Positions 37,665 through 51,200 of a DNA stretch of 64,000 bases are shown here, in pieces; positions within the stretch are counted from its first letter, which is position 1; every line of letters begins with the position of its first letter. Both the position numbers and the translations under genes were made by a program. The DNA is from Oreocharis arfaki (lineage: Eukaryota; Chordata; Aves; Passeriformes; Paramythiidae). The stretch lies in NCBI GenBank assembly GCA_013398015.1, contig VZRR01014165.1, positions 778,348-842,347 on the forward strand, given 5' to 3'. A model generated the notes under the pieces. The model saw only the letters and a program-made list of their open reading frames with translations. It had not been told where the DNA came from and did not search any database.

Positions 37665-39870
37665 ACTGTTCTCATGGGCTGCCAAGACAAGGGGAGCTAT
37701 GCCATTAAAAAAAAAGCATGACACATGGCAACCATGAAGGTTCTATCAAAAAAAAATCATCCTTTTTGTTGTCACCTGGTTATGTATTTTGCTAGCAATA
37801 TCCAAAAAGCATCATTGCAGCCATGCTTTATAAATATTCATCAAAGAAATGCAACTCAAAGCTAAAATCCTGCTAGACCTTTTTTTGCTCGGCATAGTGT
37901 TCTGAAAGATAGTTTTGCAAATGTTGTTAGTTTTGGTTTCATGTATTTTTTACGCTACTTACGCTATTGTACTTAGAGTGTTTACATAATGTCTGATCTT
38001 TTTTACTGTTCACATTTAACATCTTCATGATTCACTTGCATGTTTTCATTGTTTGGGTTTTTATCCTCTTCTGATACACAATATTTTATCGATTCAGCTG
38101 CAGATTTTAATGCCTCAAAATGTACAAATATTGCCTATGTGTTACAGTGTGTACTTTGATGTTACAATTAGATATTTTATGGATCCAGCTGCATGCTTTG
38201 GTGATCCAGTTGGATTCTTGCTTCTCAATAAAATTGGTAGTCACACTATGTTCTATGTTAATTAAAGTAATTACAGTATTTTGATAACCAGTTTGAGTAA
38301 ACAAACTGAAAAAAAGCCCCAACAAACCTAAAATCTGGTTTTTTGGTTTTGTTTTTTTTCTTCATAATATGCAATATTATACCGGAATTTGAAGTTAAGT
38401 CAAGGAAATTTGATTAGTTATAATGAAAATACAAAAAAAAAAGTCATCAGTTTTTCATAAATGTGTCGGGACCCATATGAATTCAGGCAGGCTGTTCAGT
38501 GTACTGCACGTTACTAAGTATTTCATAGGTAATTCAGTCCACCAAAATACCTTCTAGTCTATCCTCAACACAGAATTTACAAGGCTTATAGACTTATTTA
38601 ATGTATCCAAGATGTATCAATGGTGTCTCTTAAGTATTCCATTAAGGAAAAAAATCCCATCTTCTGTTTAGGAATTCTACAATATTGTGTTACTGTGTAC
38701 TACATCAGTCATCTAAGGGTTTCTATTTCAAGAAGCACCAAACCTTAAAATTGAATACATATTTACATCTTGCTGTGTGTTTTTGCAATCCCCCCTCAGA
38801 CTACATCAGTGCAAACACTATATGAGAGATGTGTATAAAGGCAGAGAAGGGAACCAGAGGCATGGATATTTTTCTTCTTTGGTCACACTTAAGAATGGAT
38901 TGTGTATACACATTTCAGCTCCAGAGAATTGATCCTTAATAAAAAGAAACAAATCTCTACATCTCTTTTTACTTCTGAAACATATCACAGTCTACCACAG
39001 TCCTTCATTTCACTCTGCCTATTAGACTAGCAAAAACGTTTCTTAAACTAATCATAACTTTGTTATAGCCCAAGAGAACCTGTGGAAGGTAGGTGTGCTT
39101 TAGCCCAGCTCAGTACTTAGCACATACAATCTGTGGATCACCACGGGCAACACATCTTCTGTCATGTGGGTGTTTCCCTACAGACTCCTGTTTTCAAAGA
39201 GGAATTTCCTTAAGATACTTTATGCAAAAATTATGAAATAGATTAATAAGAATAATTTTCTGAAGTGGAATGCATCAGGTACAGTCACTTATTATATGAT
39301 TATTTTTTTACTGTCTCACTAAATGTATGAAGGTCATAAACTTTTTGTTTCTTTCCTAATTTCTTCCTAAACTTCTTTCCTTTTATTCTAATGCCAAGAT
39401 TTTAACCGAGTATTTCTAACGGTGCAGCTTATGAAATTCACACAATTATCAAGATAATTTACCACACCACGTAGACCACAATCATTTCTCTTTGAAGGGG
39501 CGTTTCCTACCTTCTTGATGTCTTAGTACTGACATTTCTATTTATTTCACAGCAACTGTTACTATTTGACCTGGGATTATGTCTCCTTTGATAAGAAGTA
39601 TCTGTTGCTCTTCACCTTAAGCTTACTTATAATTTACTGTCGTTTCTGTCGTGGACTTCCCTGGAGAATCTGAGATTCCGATTCACTGTTTACCAACACA
39701 GGATGTTATGGGTGCAGAAGCTTTGCTGATCCACGTGAAAACTGAGTATTATATGAGTTTAGACATGAAAGGTAAGCTTGTGTCTGATTAGTTTCAGTTT
39801 TCTTCCCTTTCTTTATGCATAGTGAAGTTTCTATTTTTTAACTGTTTTCTGTTGCTGAAAAGTAGCTTCT

Positions 39871-39902
39871 GAATGCTTATGGGTAAGAATGCTTATGGGT
39901 AA
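39871..39902 (+). repeat. Perfect 16-bp tandem duplication
   Basis: GAATGCTTATGGGTAA is repeated exactly twice with no spacer. The perfect identity suggests a recent event, or an assembly artefact. Confidence 0.95.
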
Positions 39903-41416
39903 GACAGGCTTTGTATTTATTTATTTGATCTTTGTTAGTTTCTTAAATGTCTCTCATTTTTTATCACAGTGCAACGCTACCTAAGAGGTAAAAAAAATCA
40001 TCAATGAATCATTGACCAAGGGTCCCATGCGTTTATCTCATCAAAGTATATAATTCATAGATATTTTCCTAAAACTCCTCCCCCTGTGCTTTGGCAAGTT
40101 CCATAAATGCTGGGGGTAAAATACTGCAGTGATTCTGAACTTGCTAAATAGAGTTTTTTTCTATGCAGCTTGTATTGTAAAAAGTTCATGTGGAAATAGG
40201 GTGCTGAGAAAAGATAGTCTTTGTCCTACCTGCTTGGACACTTAAAGGGATAGTTTACAGAATTTTGCTGCCTTATTCCAGCTGTACAGATTTTCAGTAG
40301 GCATAAAAAACACTTAGATATGAAAGTTATTCTACGTGTGCTATTCTACAGATGCAATAATATACCTACTAGTTATTCTATACATGCAATTTACCAAAGA
40401 TGGTGATTGCAGCTTGTGGAGGCTTTTGGGATCTTGTTCACTGCCTCACCTCCATAGCAGTTCAAGCATATTTTCCACTTTCATCAGTTTTGACTGCCTC
40501 TGGGTCTCCATTTCGGCAGCTCCCAGATCTTTTTGTTTTTTGGCCATCTCTTATTCTGTTTCTTCATCTTTAATTCCAGTTGTTTCTGTTATATTGTGTT
40601 TTTTGCTAACAGCCCTCAGGTATCCAGACTGCTACTGACTCGGCCAGCCTTGGGCTGCCCATCTGGGACCGAATTTGCATCAGCAACCTCTTTTTTCCCC
40701 TGTTCATGCTGCTTCAGCTACAGTATAAATTCCTTGAGGTTTTCTCCAATACAGTGTATGCTCTTCTCTCAAAGCTCTTCATGTTCCCTTTTACTAAACT
40801 CTTGAAAAGCTCACCACAGGCTAGCTTGTTGAATTCATACAGGCTTGCAGTATCTCCTTCACAGTTTACAGTGTTCCCTACACAACATAATTCTCAGATA
40901 GAATATAGATGTTCAAAACCAAAGTGGATTCTCAAAATGATCGAATTGAAAACTTTACCATGCTTTTGTTCTGCAAATTTCTACCTCATTCTCTGAGAGG
41001 CAGTAGCTTTTATTTCTCCTCTCGAACAGAAAAGCAAATTCTTACTGGTGTTGGTGATAGGCCATGATTCAAATTGAGAGATGAAAGTGAGAATATTATC
41101 AATAATGTCATTATGCCCACCATAACTGACAAAAATGGTCATTCTTACACTCAGTGGTAGATAGCCTATGGCTTTCCAGCCTCAGGCAGCTCCCTAGCAT
41201 TTATGACTCCCATACAAGAGTCAGTTTTAGGACTTGATGCAGGATAGTACTGGTCAGGAGGTTAGTTGACAGATGACATTCAGAAGATAAAACAACAAGG
41301 TGGTCTTGGATACAGCTCCATGATCTAATCTTCAGGCAATAAACTAAATCCCTGAAGACCTGTTGCAAGTGCAGCCAGAGTTGCTCTGAGGTGCTTAACA
41401 TACAACTTGTTGCCCT

Positions 41417-41560
41417 TACAGAATCACAGAATGGGTAAGGTTGGAGGGGACAACAGTGAGTCATCTGGTCAAATTCCCTGCTCAGACAGGGTCATCTGAA
41501 AGCACATTGCACAGGATTGCAACTAGATGATTGTCCTCAGATGCACAAAGAATCTGGTTC
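41417..41560 (-). mobile_element. Short CR1 LINE 3' end
   Basis: It starts TACAGAATCACAGAATGGGTAAGGTTGGAGG and continues with the CR1 words GTCATCTGGTCAAATTCCC, 'gctcagacagggtcat' and 'gcacattgcacaggattg'. Similarity fades by about 41560, so only the last 120-150 bases of the element are present. Subfamily as at 35401 and 56178. Confidence 0.9.
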
Positions 41561-44500
41561 ACGATGTTCTTTTTAAATACTCTAGGTAATTCCCACATGC
41601 ACAGTGTTTTCTTTCTGGGTGATTTTGACCTTCATCATCGAGTCCTCACTTAATAAGTAACAAATAGCAGGAAAAAAAAAAGAAAGAGAAAATGGTTTTA
41701 TTGGTTTTGAGAATGGAAATTTTTGAACACTTCATTCTTTGGTTATTAGAAGATGAGAAAAGGTTAAAAAGTGTTTCGAGGTTGAAAGAGTTATTTTGTA
41801 GAAAGGTCACTCCCCGACTGATCCACAAAGAGTGGTTTGGATATCGCCTTTTGAAATAAGGTCTTCTTTGCTTTTGTGTTTTTGTCCCAGACAGATGAAG
41901 ACCAAAATAACAGAGAGAGCGCTGTTGTAGGGCTTTCTGCCAGGACTCACTTTTCGGGTGAACTCTGTGTAGTTCTTCATGAACGAGTAAGTTGTAAGGG
42001 ATGCTTCATTCAACTCCTATTATCTGAAGATGTCTCATTATGAGTGTTATGGGAAACATTTCAGGAGACAGTGCTCACAGAAGTGAATCAGACTTGCATG
42101 GAATGGTAAGAACAGAAGATCTATTTTTCTGCTGCTTGAATCTGATTTTGCTGATTTTACAAACTTGACAATTTTGGCTCAGTGTTTTTGCATCCCTCAC
42201 CACAGGCCTAGATATAGCCTGCGATAAATATGTATGTTTTTTGTATTTTATATGTGTGGAATATGTTGATTTTCCATCCAGTGAACCTGAGGGAGGAAGA
42301 GAAGGAACACCAACAAACAGCAATGAGACAGTGTGCTGATAGCTTTAAATGAATTTTCTAAGGGCTAAGTAAGCTTCGAGATGTCTGCTCGATTCAGTAA
42401 AATCTGCACATTGATTACATCTCTGTAAATGTAGGATAAGTACAGTGTAAAGGTCAACAGATTAAACATGTAGTTTAATCAGCAAATTATGCAAATGAAC
42501 ATAAATGAAATATACCATTCAACTGTTAAGATCAGTAAAGCATGCAACTCTATTAGTGAAGTGTTTGAGTGCTGGCCATCTTAAATCTACACCCAATTAA
42601 CTAAACTTTAAGAAAATTCTGTTGCTGGAGGAAACAGTTATAAGACTTTATCAGCCAAATGTTTGGTCTAACCAACATTTATTAGAATGTACGTTCCTAA
42701 AATATGTTGACAAAAACTTAGCAAAATTGGTAAAAAAATTGACAATAGTAACAACAACATAACTGCACCCAAGCTTTTTTCTCCATCACTGGAGGGTGAA
42801 TATCAATTAGCAAGTGGTGAAATAATATGACTACTTGAAATATGGCGATCAGTGAGGTGGAATTTACGGACGTTCAACAACCACTGTACACGGCTCAAGT
42901 AGCAAGTTCCCTCCCAGCTCCTCATCTAGGTCAAAATCTGCAAAACACTTAAGTACGTACATAACTTTAGTTGTAGGAGTAGTACCATCGATGTCTTTTG
43001 CTCACCTGCTGCTACTGATGTTATGAAAGCAGAGACCCGATATCAGGGCTCAGTTATGCTAATCGCAGTTCATAGATTTAAAAAAATACAGCCTCTATAA
43101 GACTAGCAATCTAGAGAGACAGAGGGTGGGGGGGGGAAAAACATTGTTGTTATTCTCTTTTCCATCTTCTTTCTTATTTTTTTTCCATAATTACAATAAT
43201 TAGGTTAGAAATTTTGGATTACATCCCAGATATCATTACACATATGAATGGGTTTCAGAAGTTCATCGTTTAAGCAGCAGTGAGCAGCGTTAAGACCAAT
43301 GAAGAACTGTTTATATGTCTAGAAAGAATAATAAAATTTTTCAAAGAAATAGTTAGAATTCTTAGATTAAATGTCATGGAACAGACAATTTTTGTGTCTC
43401 TCTGCCTTTTTTGTAATATTTTAGTCAATGTAACATTATTTTGCATGTTGGTAAATAAAGAGTTTTTATTTAATTCAAGTAACTAGAACTGTTTTACAGG
43501 TTGAGCTTGCAATGGTGCTTAGTTTGGAACAGAAACAAGATTTTCAATTATTTTGTCAATGGTTCCTGCTCATTTTGATACAGCTCATATTAGGGAAATT
43601 TTTGGAGCACTGTTGGATTTCTTTCAGATGGAACTGTTGGAAGATGTCCTTCAGGGACACACCTAATGCCTTCCAGCTGCAGATGATGAGCATTCCCAGC
43701 CAGGGATAAGACTAAAGATAGTTTTTATTCAACTAAAAGAAAAACTGAGGGTGGGAACCCACTCTGTATCAGCAATTCTTTGGCTATAGAGATAATTTTC
43801 CATTAGTCATTGCTTTGTGCTAACAATATGTGTAATTGCAGTTTATCAGAGTTTCCCATTCCTCTCTCCATCCCTTACCTTCTTCCTGTGAAATTTTTGA
43901 GGTCATAAATGATGCAATCTGATCAAGGATTTATGGTATTCAATGGACAAAACAAAGGCTCCTAAATGTCGGCATGTACAGTTAGTATAAATGTTTAAAT
44001 CAACATTTGCATTTTGACTGACCTTTGCTAGTCAGCAATTTCTATTTGATGAAACAACTGAAAAATAAACTGCAACATTCCATTGCAGATATATTAGAAA
44101 ATATCTAGAAATAAATACGCTTTTTACAAGTACAGGTCACTTGGCTTGGGTGAAGAGTCATAGGGAAGTTTTTATTGCCTCCATGACTTGTATATCTCCC
44201 TGTGTAAGAGCAAGATTTAAGCATGAACCTGCTCCTCTCTTCTATCTTCAGTGTAGAAGTACCCAATTGCCTCTCCGCTTTAACAGTTCTAGTCCTCCCT
44301 TTCTGCCTCTAGAATTATTTCTCACTTTTATGAATGTTTATCTTCACTCTGCATCCTTCTACACCTCGCTTATAGCACCTGTCAGGATGAAGCAGAGTAG
44401 AGAGAATTCAGGGAAAACACCCTTTAATTTGAAACAGTGAAAAACATTTTTGGAAAAATAAAAATAAAATCCACATTCATCAATTGTTATTGAAGAACCC

Positions 44501-47470
44501 TTTAAAATATGCCTTGTCAGACTGAAGATTCTGTTTTTTATTTTGATTTTAGGATTTTTCCCATGGAGGAGTAGTTAGAAAAAAATTGACCCATTCAGCC
44601 TTCACAGAAGATCCTTCCTTTAAAAAATGCCATCAGGAGTCGTGATGGTGATTAAAATAAATTATTTGAAGGATCAATTCTTTATTGGATAAGCTGTTAA
44701 AATGGCCATTAGTAGCTCATCACCCATATCACAGCCTTTTTTTTCCAATAGGAGACCTTAGGTACTTTTTCAAGTGCCTAGGTTTGTTGATATGCTCTAG
44801 AAACTACATTCCATTGTGCAAAAAAAGTACAGAAAAGGGATAAGCACAAAAGAGTGACACTATCATCATCATATCACAAAATAAATGGAATTTCAGTTTT
44901 GGCACAGATGCAGACAAATAAAAAACAATCCATCAAAATATCCCTGTACTGTTACATTGCTGGGATTAGTTAGAGATGCTTGTGAGATGATTTGTGCCTT
45001 AAATGTCAGGGAGGAAACACTCAAAACAGGAATTTTTTTTTTTTTTACATGAAAGAAAGAAAGTAGAATACACCAAGGAGAAAACAGAACTTTATCTCAC
45101 CTTGTTAAAATGGAAAGAAAAAAATCTTTGAAAATCTAGACCTAGGTCAATCTAACTCTTCATGCATGATGATAGAAGCAAAATTGAATGCTATATAAGT
45201 ATTATTTTAAACTCAGAAGGAAGTTAAACTGAAAAAATATACACGTATATGCATTCAAACATACGTATATGTAGATATGATGAAAAGGTTTTTCAGTAGA
45301 GGAATGGTAATTCATCAGATTTTGAGTTGTTGTATTTCAAGAAGTCTGAAAATATAAATCTAGTTCTTGATCAGGCATTTGGTGAACCCTTAGTGCCCTT
45401 GTAACTATCCTGCCTTATACATAAAATTTCCAATGGTCACTCCTATCAACTTATTTCTGTCTGCTTTTGTCTCCAATTTCATCCAGTACAACACTATCTA
45501 GGGGTTTTAAAGTCTCTCTAAGGCAAAACATCGAAATGCCATTCTTTCAGGCACTGTAGAGAACAAATGATGGCATTTACCTCTGATTCAGTTAGAGATT
45601 GGTATTGTCCATCTGTTCCAGACTACAGAGGGGAAATAGGTGGGCCTTACGTAGCCATATTTCCTAGTGAATAGTCCAATAAACAGGGGAATATTTGGAT
45701 TAAATAACTTTTGACCTTGTTTTCTTAACCTACTTTTGACCGTGTGTTCTTCCGGAAGTGCTGCGAAGCACTTGTGAAGCATCCAGGCTACAAATGAGGC
45801 ATGTCTCAGGGTAAGCCTAGTGAATGTCCTTTCTGCTTCTCACAAGTCTGGCCACTCATCACGGTGTGTGCTGTCCCTTTGAGCAGCATGGAACACTCCT
45901 TGCACACACCAGCCAAGTAGGCTTTGTAGCAATATCCACTACAGGAGGAAGGTCCGCATGCACATTTGTCTGTGTATGTGTATGTCTCTTGCCTATTCCT
46001 ATAGCTTTTTAATCTATTGATTTTAGTCAGATTTGACAGAGTAGTAGAGGTATCAAAGATAATTAAATACCAGTTCCAGTTTCTTGCACTTTTCTCTGTT
46101 AGCAGCTGGTGTCCCTTTGCTCCCTAGCCTAATTGTCTGTCTAAACCATGCTAACTGCTTTGCTATTCAGAGAAGCTTGTGAGCAGTCACAGTCTGAACA
46201 GAAATTCATGTTGGTTGATTTTACTGAAAGCCCCCACTACTATCTCCAAAATAGCATGTTGAAGAAAACTGCAAGAAAAAAAGGCAACTTGCATTGCTAC
46301 GGTGTTTGAGGTGACCAGTTTAGAATATGCTGTGGATCCTGAGAATTATCAATAATTTGTCTGTCTGTGTTATATGTGGAAGCTTTCCTCCTGCTACATA
46401 GTACATTGTAGAGAGAAGGGGAGAAGAGACTTTTTATTTTGCACTGAAGTGGACTATATTTGATCCTCAATTGACTGTGTTTATAAGACTATTATTCTAT
46501 GTAGTACAATATTATTGTACAAAACAAATTTCAAAGTTACAATATCTCATTTTTTGTTTCTCCAGAAAAAGAAGCAGCCTTTTATTAGAGAGAATGATAT
46601 GAGAGGTTAATACAAAATATAAGTCTAGAGGGTTCTAAAGAAGAAAGAAAAGAAATGGCAGGCTTTAGAGAGAGGCAGTTATCTGAGGAAAGAATAACAC
46701 AGATTCCTGCGCATGGTGGCAGAGATGTGTCTCAATATAATGTCCCCATTCTGGCAAACACTTTAGCTTTAGGACTGAAACCAGCATTTGAAATGTTGGT
46801 CATTTCTAGACAGAAGGAATTCATATATAACTATTTCTTTATTAATTAGGAAAGTAGTTAGGCATATTTCTGGATGATCAGTTTGGACAGTGGATGGGGG
46901 ATACTGACATAAATGTTGTTAAGAAGTATGAAAGAGAACCACAATGCAAATATACCCACAGGTAATTTCATAATGCTTATGCTAAGCTTTTATAAGCCAT
47001 TGATAGAGTTTGATAGAGGGATAGATCAAGAATTATTGATACCCAGAAAAGGAAACCATGGAAAAAAGGATAATATAGCACAGCATGACAGAAGTCTCAA
47101 ATCTGTGAGAGAAATATGGCAATTGCAGAATGCTTGTGGAATTATACAAAAAGTGCTTTCTACTTTAAGTGAGGTTATAAAAGTAAGGTAAGTTTAATGA
47201 AAATATTTCTAGAAAATAAGTGGTATAAATTAAAAAAAAAATTTAAAAATAAAAATAAAGTGGAAAACAACTCCATGAAGAAGGTAATGACTGAAAGTAA
47301 CTTCCTAAAAGGCATTTTGATGGATATGGTTGATGTTATAGCTGTTTATTGGTAATATCTTCCTCAGCAGCATTGGTAGGATTTTCTGAAATGGTGAGGG
47401 ATTCTAGTCTAGGGAGAAGGGAAGTATGGATTCTGGGTCACAAGGCAGAAAGGAGTTCTTCTATAACTTC
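41561..47470. other. Unique AT-rich noncoding sequence
   Basis: No gene, RNA or repeat family is recognised over 5.9 kb. It holds a nine-base G run at 43128-43136, a poly(T) run at 45033-45046 and a TATA/CGTA-alternating stretch at 45236-45280. Open frames (up to 99 codons) carry no motif that I recognise. Confidence 0.55.
45033..45046 (+). repeat. Poly(T) run
   Basis: Fourteen consecutive T residues. Confidence 0.8.
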
Positions 47471-48215
47471 CTTGTAGGTAAGCTCAGGAAATGTGGGTTG
47501 AGTGAATGGACACTGAGTTGGATCCAGGACTAGATGAATGGCAGAGCTCAGAGGGTCGTGATCAGCAGAGTAGAATCGAGTTGGAGGCCTGTAGTCAGTG
47601 GCATTCCCCAGGGATCAGTACTGACTCCAGTCTTATTCAACTTGTTTATCAATGACCTGGAAGAAGGGACAGAATGTGCCCTCAGTGAGTTTGCTGATGA
47701 CATGAAAATGGGAGGAGTGGCTGACACGCCTGAAGGCTGTGCTGCCGTTCAGCGGGACCTTGATAGGCTGGAGAGTTGGGAAGAGAGAAACATAATGAGG
47801 TTCAGCAAGGGCAGGTGAGGGGTCCTGCACCTGGGGAGGAACAACCAGCACAGCCTGGGGGCTGACCTACTGGGGAGCAGCTCTGCTGGGAAGGACCTGG
47901 GAGTATCGGTGGGGGACAAGCTCACCATGAGCTGGCAGTGCCATTGTGGCCAGGAGGGCCAGTGGTATCCTGAGGTGCACTGGGGGGACTGTGGCCAGCA
48001 GGCCAGGAGTGCTGATACCCCACCTCTGCTTGGCCCTAGTGAGGACACTTCTGGAGTGCTGTGTCCAGTTCTGGACTACTCAGTACATGAAAGACAAGGA
48101 GCTTCTGGAAAGGGTCCAGTAGAGGCCACCACAGGTGAGGTGCCTTCTCTTACGAGAAGGCACTGTGGGAGCTGGGCCGGTTTGTTACAGAGAAGAGAGA
48201 GTGGATCTCATTTAT
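47471..48215 (+). mobile_element. CR1 LINE fragment with reverse-transcriptase C-terminal part
   Basis: The plus-strand order is: a diverged start of the conserved block ('ggtaagctcaggaaatgtgggtt'), the reverse-transcriptase core (47534-47818), then the post-RT region ('caccatgagctggcag', 'gtgaggacacttctggagtg', 'gtccagttctggactac'). Both ends are missing: there is no 5' part, and the sequence leaves CR1 near 48215 before the noncoding 3' end and octamers. The missing 3' end means it is not a simple 5'-truncated insertion but a later-broken copy. Confidence 0.92.
47534..47818 (+). pseudogene. CR1 ORF2 reverse transcriptase remnant
   Basis: A 94-codon open frame keeps two catalytic-core blocks of a non-LTR reverse transcriptase: GIPQGSVLTPVLFNLFIND (residues 23-41) and SEFADDMKMGG, in which FADD (53-56) is the catalytic Asp-Asp box. 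Family members copy CR1 RNA into DNA at the nicked target. Here the N-terminal RT motifs and the endonuclease are absent, and a stop follows FSKGR at 47818, so no active enzyme can be made. The frame is surprisingly clean for a decayed copy, suggesting a moderate age. Confidence 0.92.
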
Positions 48216-51200
48216 TATCATGCAACTTTTGGAAAACAAGAAATAGGCTTGTGGAGGTGAAAAATGCAGATATAGTTAATTCCACAGCAAAACTGTGTCA
48301 TTAGAAACTGAAGCTATCTTTAAAAATGTAGTCACTAGGCAACTAAGAATTTTAAAGAGAAACTCAGAGTAACACACAAAAGAACAGATATATACACCAT
48401 CTTTGAAATGAAATATTGTATGACAATTTTAAACATGCACAGTATTACATGAATCAGCCATATGAAGTGAAATTACAGTATAAATTCCTGTAAGAAAAGT
48501 GCCTTTAAATAAATTACTGAACTGAACATTAAAGAGTGTCTGAGAGATAATACACCTCAGCAAACATGGTACAATTTTTATGAGATCAAGTGCTGAACAG
48601 CCTCAGGAATGAGCCATCCAAAAGGTTCAAACTTCTCTATCTGACTATCTGTCTCACTTATTACCTTCTTTCTTCACATGCTATAGTATCAAGTCAGCTT
48701 CATTAATGAATTTATTCCAGAAAAAAAAATCCCAACATTTACAAAGATAGAGTTTGTGTCTAGTTAATGAATTTGTTGCTGAAATCCATTTCCTATGGAA
48801 AAGAGAACATTAATTCCTGCTGGCTTTTTTTTTTTTTAAAGACTTCCAGCAGATGATGGGAATGACAGTATAATACAGACAGGGTGTCACCTTCTTGTTA
48901 CAAAACAAATGAAAAAAATAAGCAGTTAAAGCCAATATGCGTCGTAGTCTGACATTATATTGAGAGATTAAGATATGTGTATCAAACAAAACCTCCTCAC
49001 TCTATTCTGGAGACTACTAATTTTGTGTAAGAGTTCTTGCACAGAGTCAGAATTCTCATTTTCAGGGATGTCATAGAAATCACTGATCAGCTTGGTCACT
49101 CTGTTCTCCTGAGCAGTCAGGCTGTGTATTCAAAGGACAGTAGTAAATAAGGGCTGCTACAAACTTTATAGTTATGTTTATACAAATTTTTAGAAACTTT
49201 TCATACTATCTCTTGATTGGGGGACTGCTGAATTAGGCACTATGGAAAATCAGATAATATTTCAGGTGCTAGTTTTTGATCATATGATGACAAAGAAGGA
49301 ATAGAGCTGATCCAATTTCTTATGCTTTTCACTTTTTATCATCCATGTAACTTCTCCATCTAGACTACAATGTCACAAAAGGCTGCACTACGGAGCACAT
49401 GTTTACAGACAAACCAGAAATTAACAATGGATTACACTTTTATAGGAAATCTATTTAGAAGTTACAGAAATTAATGGGAAGTTAGTCTTTCTGACTTATG
49501 CTTTGTAAGCAGTCCAATACAAATTCTACAGGATGTCTTACAAAAACCTGTATGAAAGCTAAAGCTTTCTATTTAGTTAGTTCTATTCGTTAGAAAAAGC
49601 CAGGCTCTAAATGTACCCACCGTGATTTTTTTTTTCTTTTAATGAATCATAATTATCTGTGCTGTGCATGTTCCATAGCGATTTTTGCTTAGAACATACA
49701 TTCCTGAGTTGGTGATGTATCTGGTGTTAGAATTCTTGCTGTTCTAACCTCAACAGTGTATATTACAGGGCCGTCAGAAGGGCAGACTGTGAAGAAATAT
49801 TTCTATGATCATTTACCAGTGGCTGAAAGTTATTATACATTAGACTGCATTTGTTTTTTAGTCTGAAGGGAGCATTAAATTGATAACAGTGCAATTTAAA
49901 AATTGGTTGTTTCTTGCCTACCGTTCTCTTTTTAAACATATCAATGATACTCTTTATTTTCTGGACTCTTTTATCTTTTCTGTATCTTTTTACAAAAGGC
50001 TGCAGTGCATGCCACAGCAAAGCTTTCTGCTCTCTGTAACAATATCCTGCTTTATCAGTGAGATCCTGTTTATGAGAACAGAAATATATATATTCATTTT
50101 ATGTATGTATATATTTATTTGTGAAGTAGAAATACCATTTATATCTTCAACTTCTGGTGACAGGTCTTTTTTCGCTCAGTTGTCTCATAATGACACAAAG
50201 AGGAAGCACACAAACATCTCTGCTCCTTCTACAAGGAAATAAAACCAGAGAACTTGTATTTGAAGATCAAAACTGTAAAAGAAAGAAATTATTTAAACTA
50301 TTGAAAAAAAATTCTTCCTTCATCCTCTTCTGGAATAATAACAGGCAAATATTTGCACTTTTTCTGAGATATCTTTCTGCATAATCTTACACACCCTAAT
50401 TTTTTTTTTTTTTTGTCATTGTAGTCAGTACCAATATAGTATTATACTCTCCAGATCATGTTAAGAGATCCAGCTTTCTCTTCACTGTTTGCTCTCTTCT
50501 ATGATTGAAAATTAAATCCACACCATGGATATGGTCTTTCAGGCTACAAGTTTAATTTCCCCAACTCTACTAGCATGTTATCAATTTTAAAATATGCAGA
50601 TATTAATCCTGAGCTGCATATTTCCTTTCAACTGAGGGACAGGAGAAGATTTATACATCAAAAATATTTTTTTAATTGCTTGAGAAATTTCAAAGGGTAG
50701 GAAGACAATGAGCAAGTAGAAATATGAAAAAAATCCTGTGTTTTTATGTTCATATAAACAGTCTTTCTCCAACAGAGGGGTTGTTTTTACAAAGCTCTTT
50801 CCCTTGACTGGATTCAGATATGACAAAGGTGTTGTTATGATGAGATCACTATAAACTTGACCATGGGGCAGAAAGATGCTCTTTTTTTAAGGACGAGAAA
50901 TGAGAAAATTATAATCTCCTAAATACCTTCTAAACTTTATTCTAAATTAAAAACACGTATTCCTTCTAACTGGTGGAACTAGTTTATTGAACACTGATAT
51001 TAAGTAAAAGAACAAAGGTAACAGAATACGAAACATAGATTTTAATATCTAGCATTGGAACCAGAAGCAGAAAATCACTGACATTCAGTGACTTCATATA
51101 TAAATATTTGGTTTACCCCATTTGAATTTCTTAATGATCCTGTGATGTTGCAAGTCTGCTTGCAGTTGGCAAGACTACAGAAGAGATGTGTATGTTTGTG

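Larger units (their letters stand above)
35748..41416. other. Unique AT-rich noncoding sequence
   Basis: No gene or repeat family is recognised over 5.6 kb. It contains small tandem duplications at 37645-37664 and 39871-39902. Several overlapping plus-strand open frames of 90-100 codons lie at 40336-40996. The minus strand of that area has a charged frame with one stop (40446-40619) that I could not assign. Confidence 0.5.

Noticed and set aside
43128..43136. Nine-base G run as a possible G-quadruplex
   Set aside because: A single G run without three further runs nearby cannot form an intramolecular quadruplex.
46655..47191. Two successive plus-strand frames with fairly protein-like composition
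   Set aside because: No family recognised, they are in different frames, and no good splice sites join them.
47909..48304. 131-codon plus-strand open frame after the RT remnant
   Set aside because: It runs through the noncoding post-RT part of CR1 and then into unrelated sequence; no RT motif in this frame.
49880..50242. 120-codon plus-strand open frame
   Set aside because: It has no recognisable domain or start context and is overlapped by a similar chance frame on the other strand.
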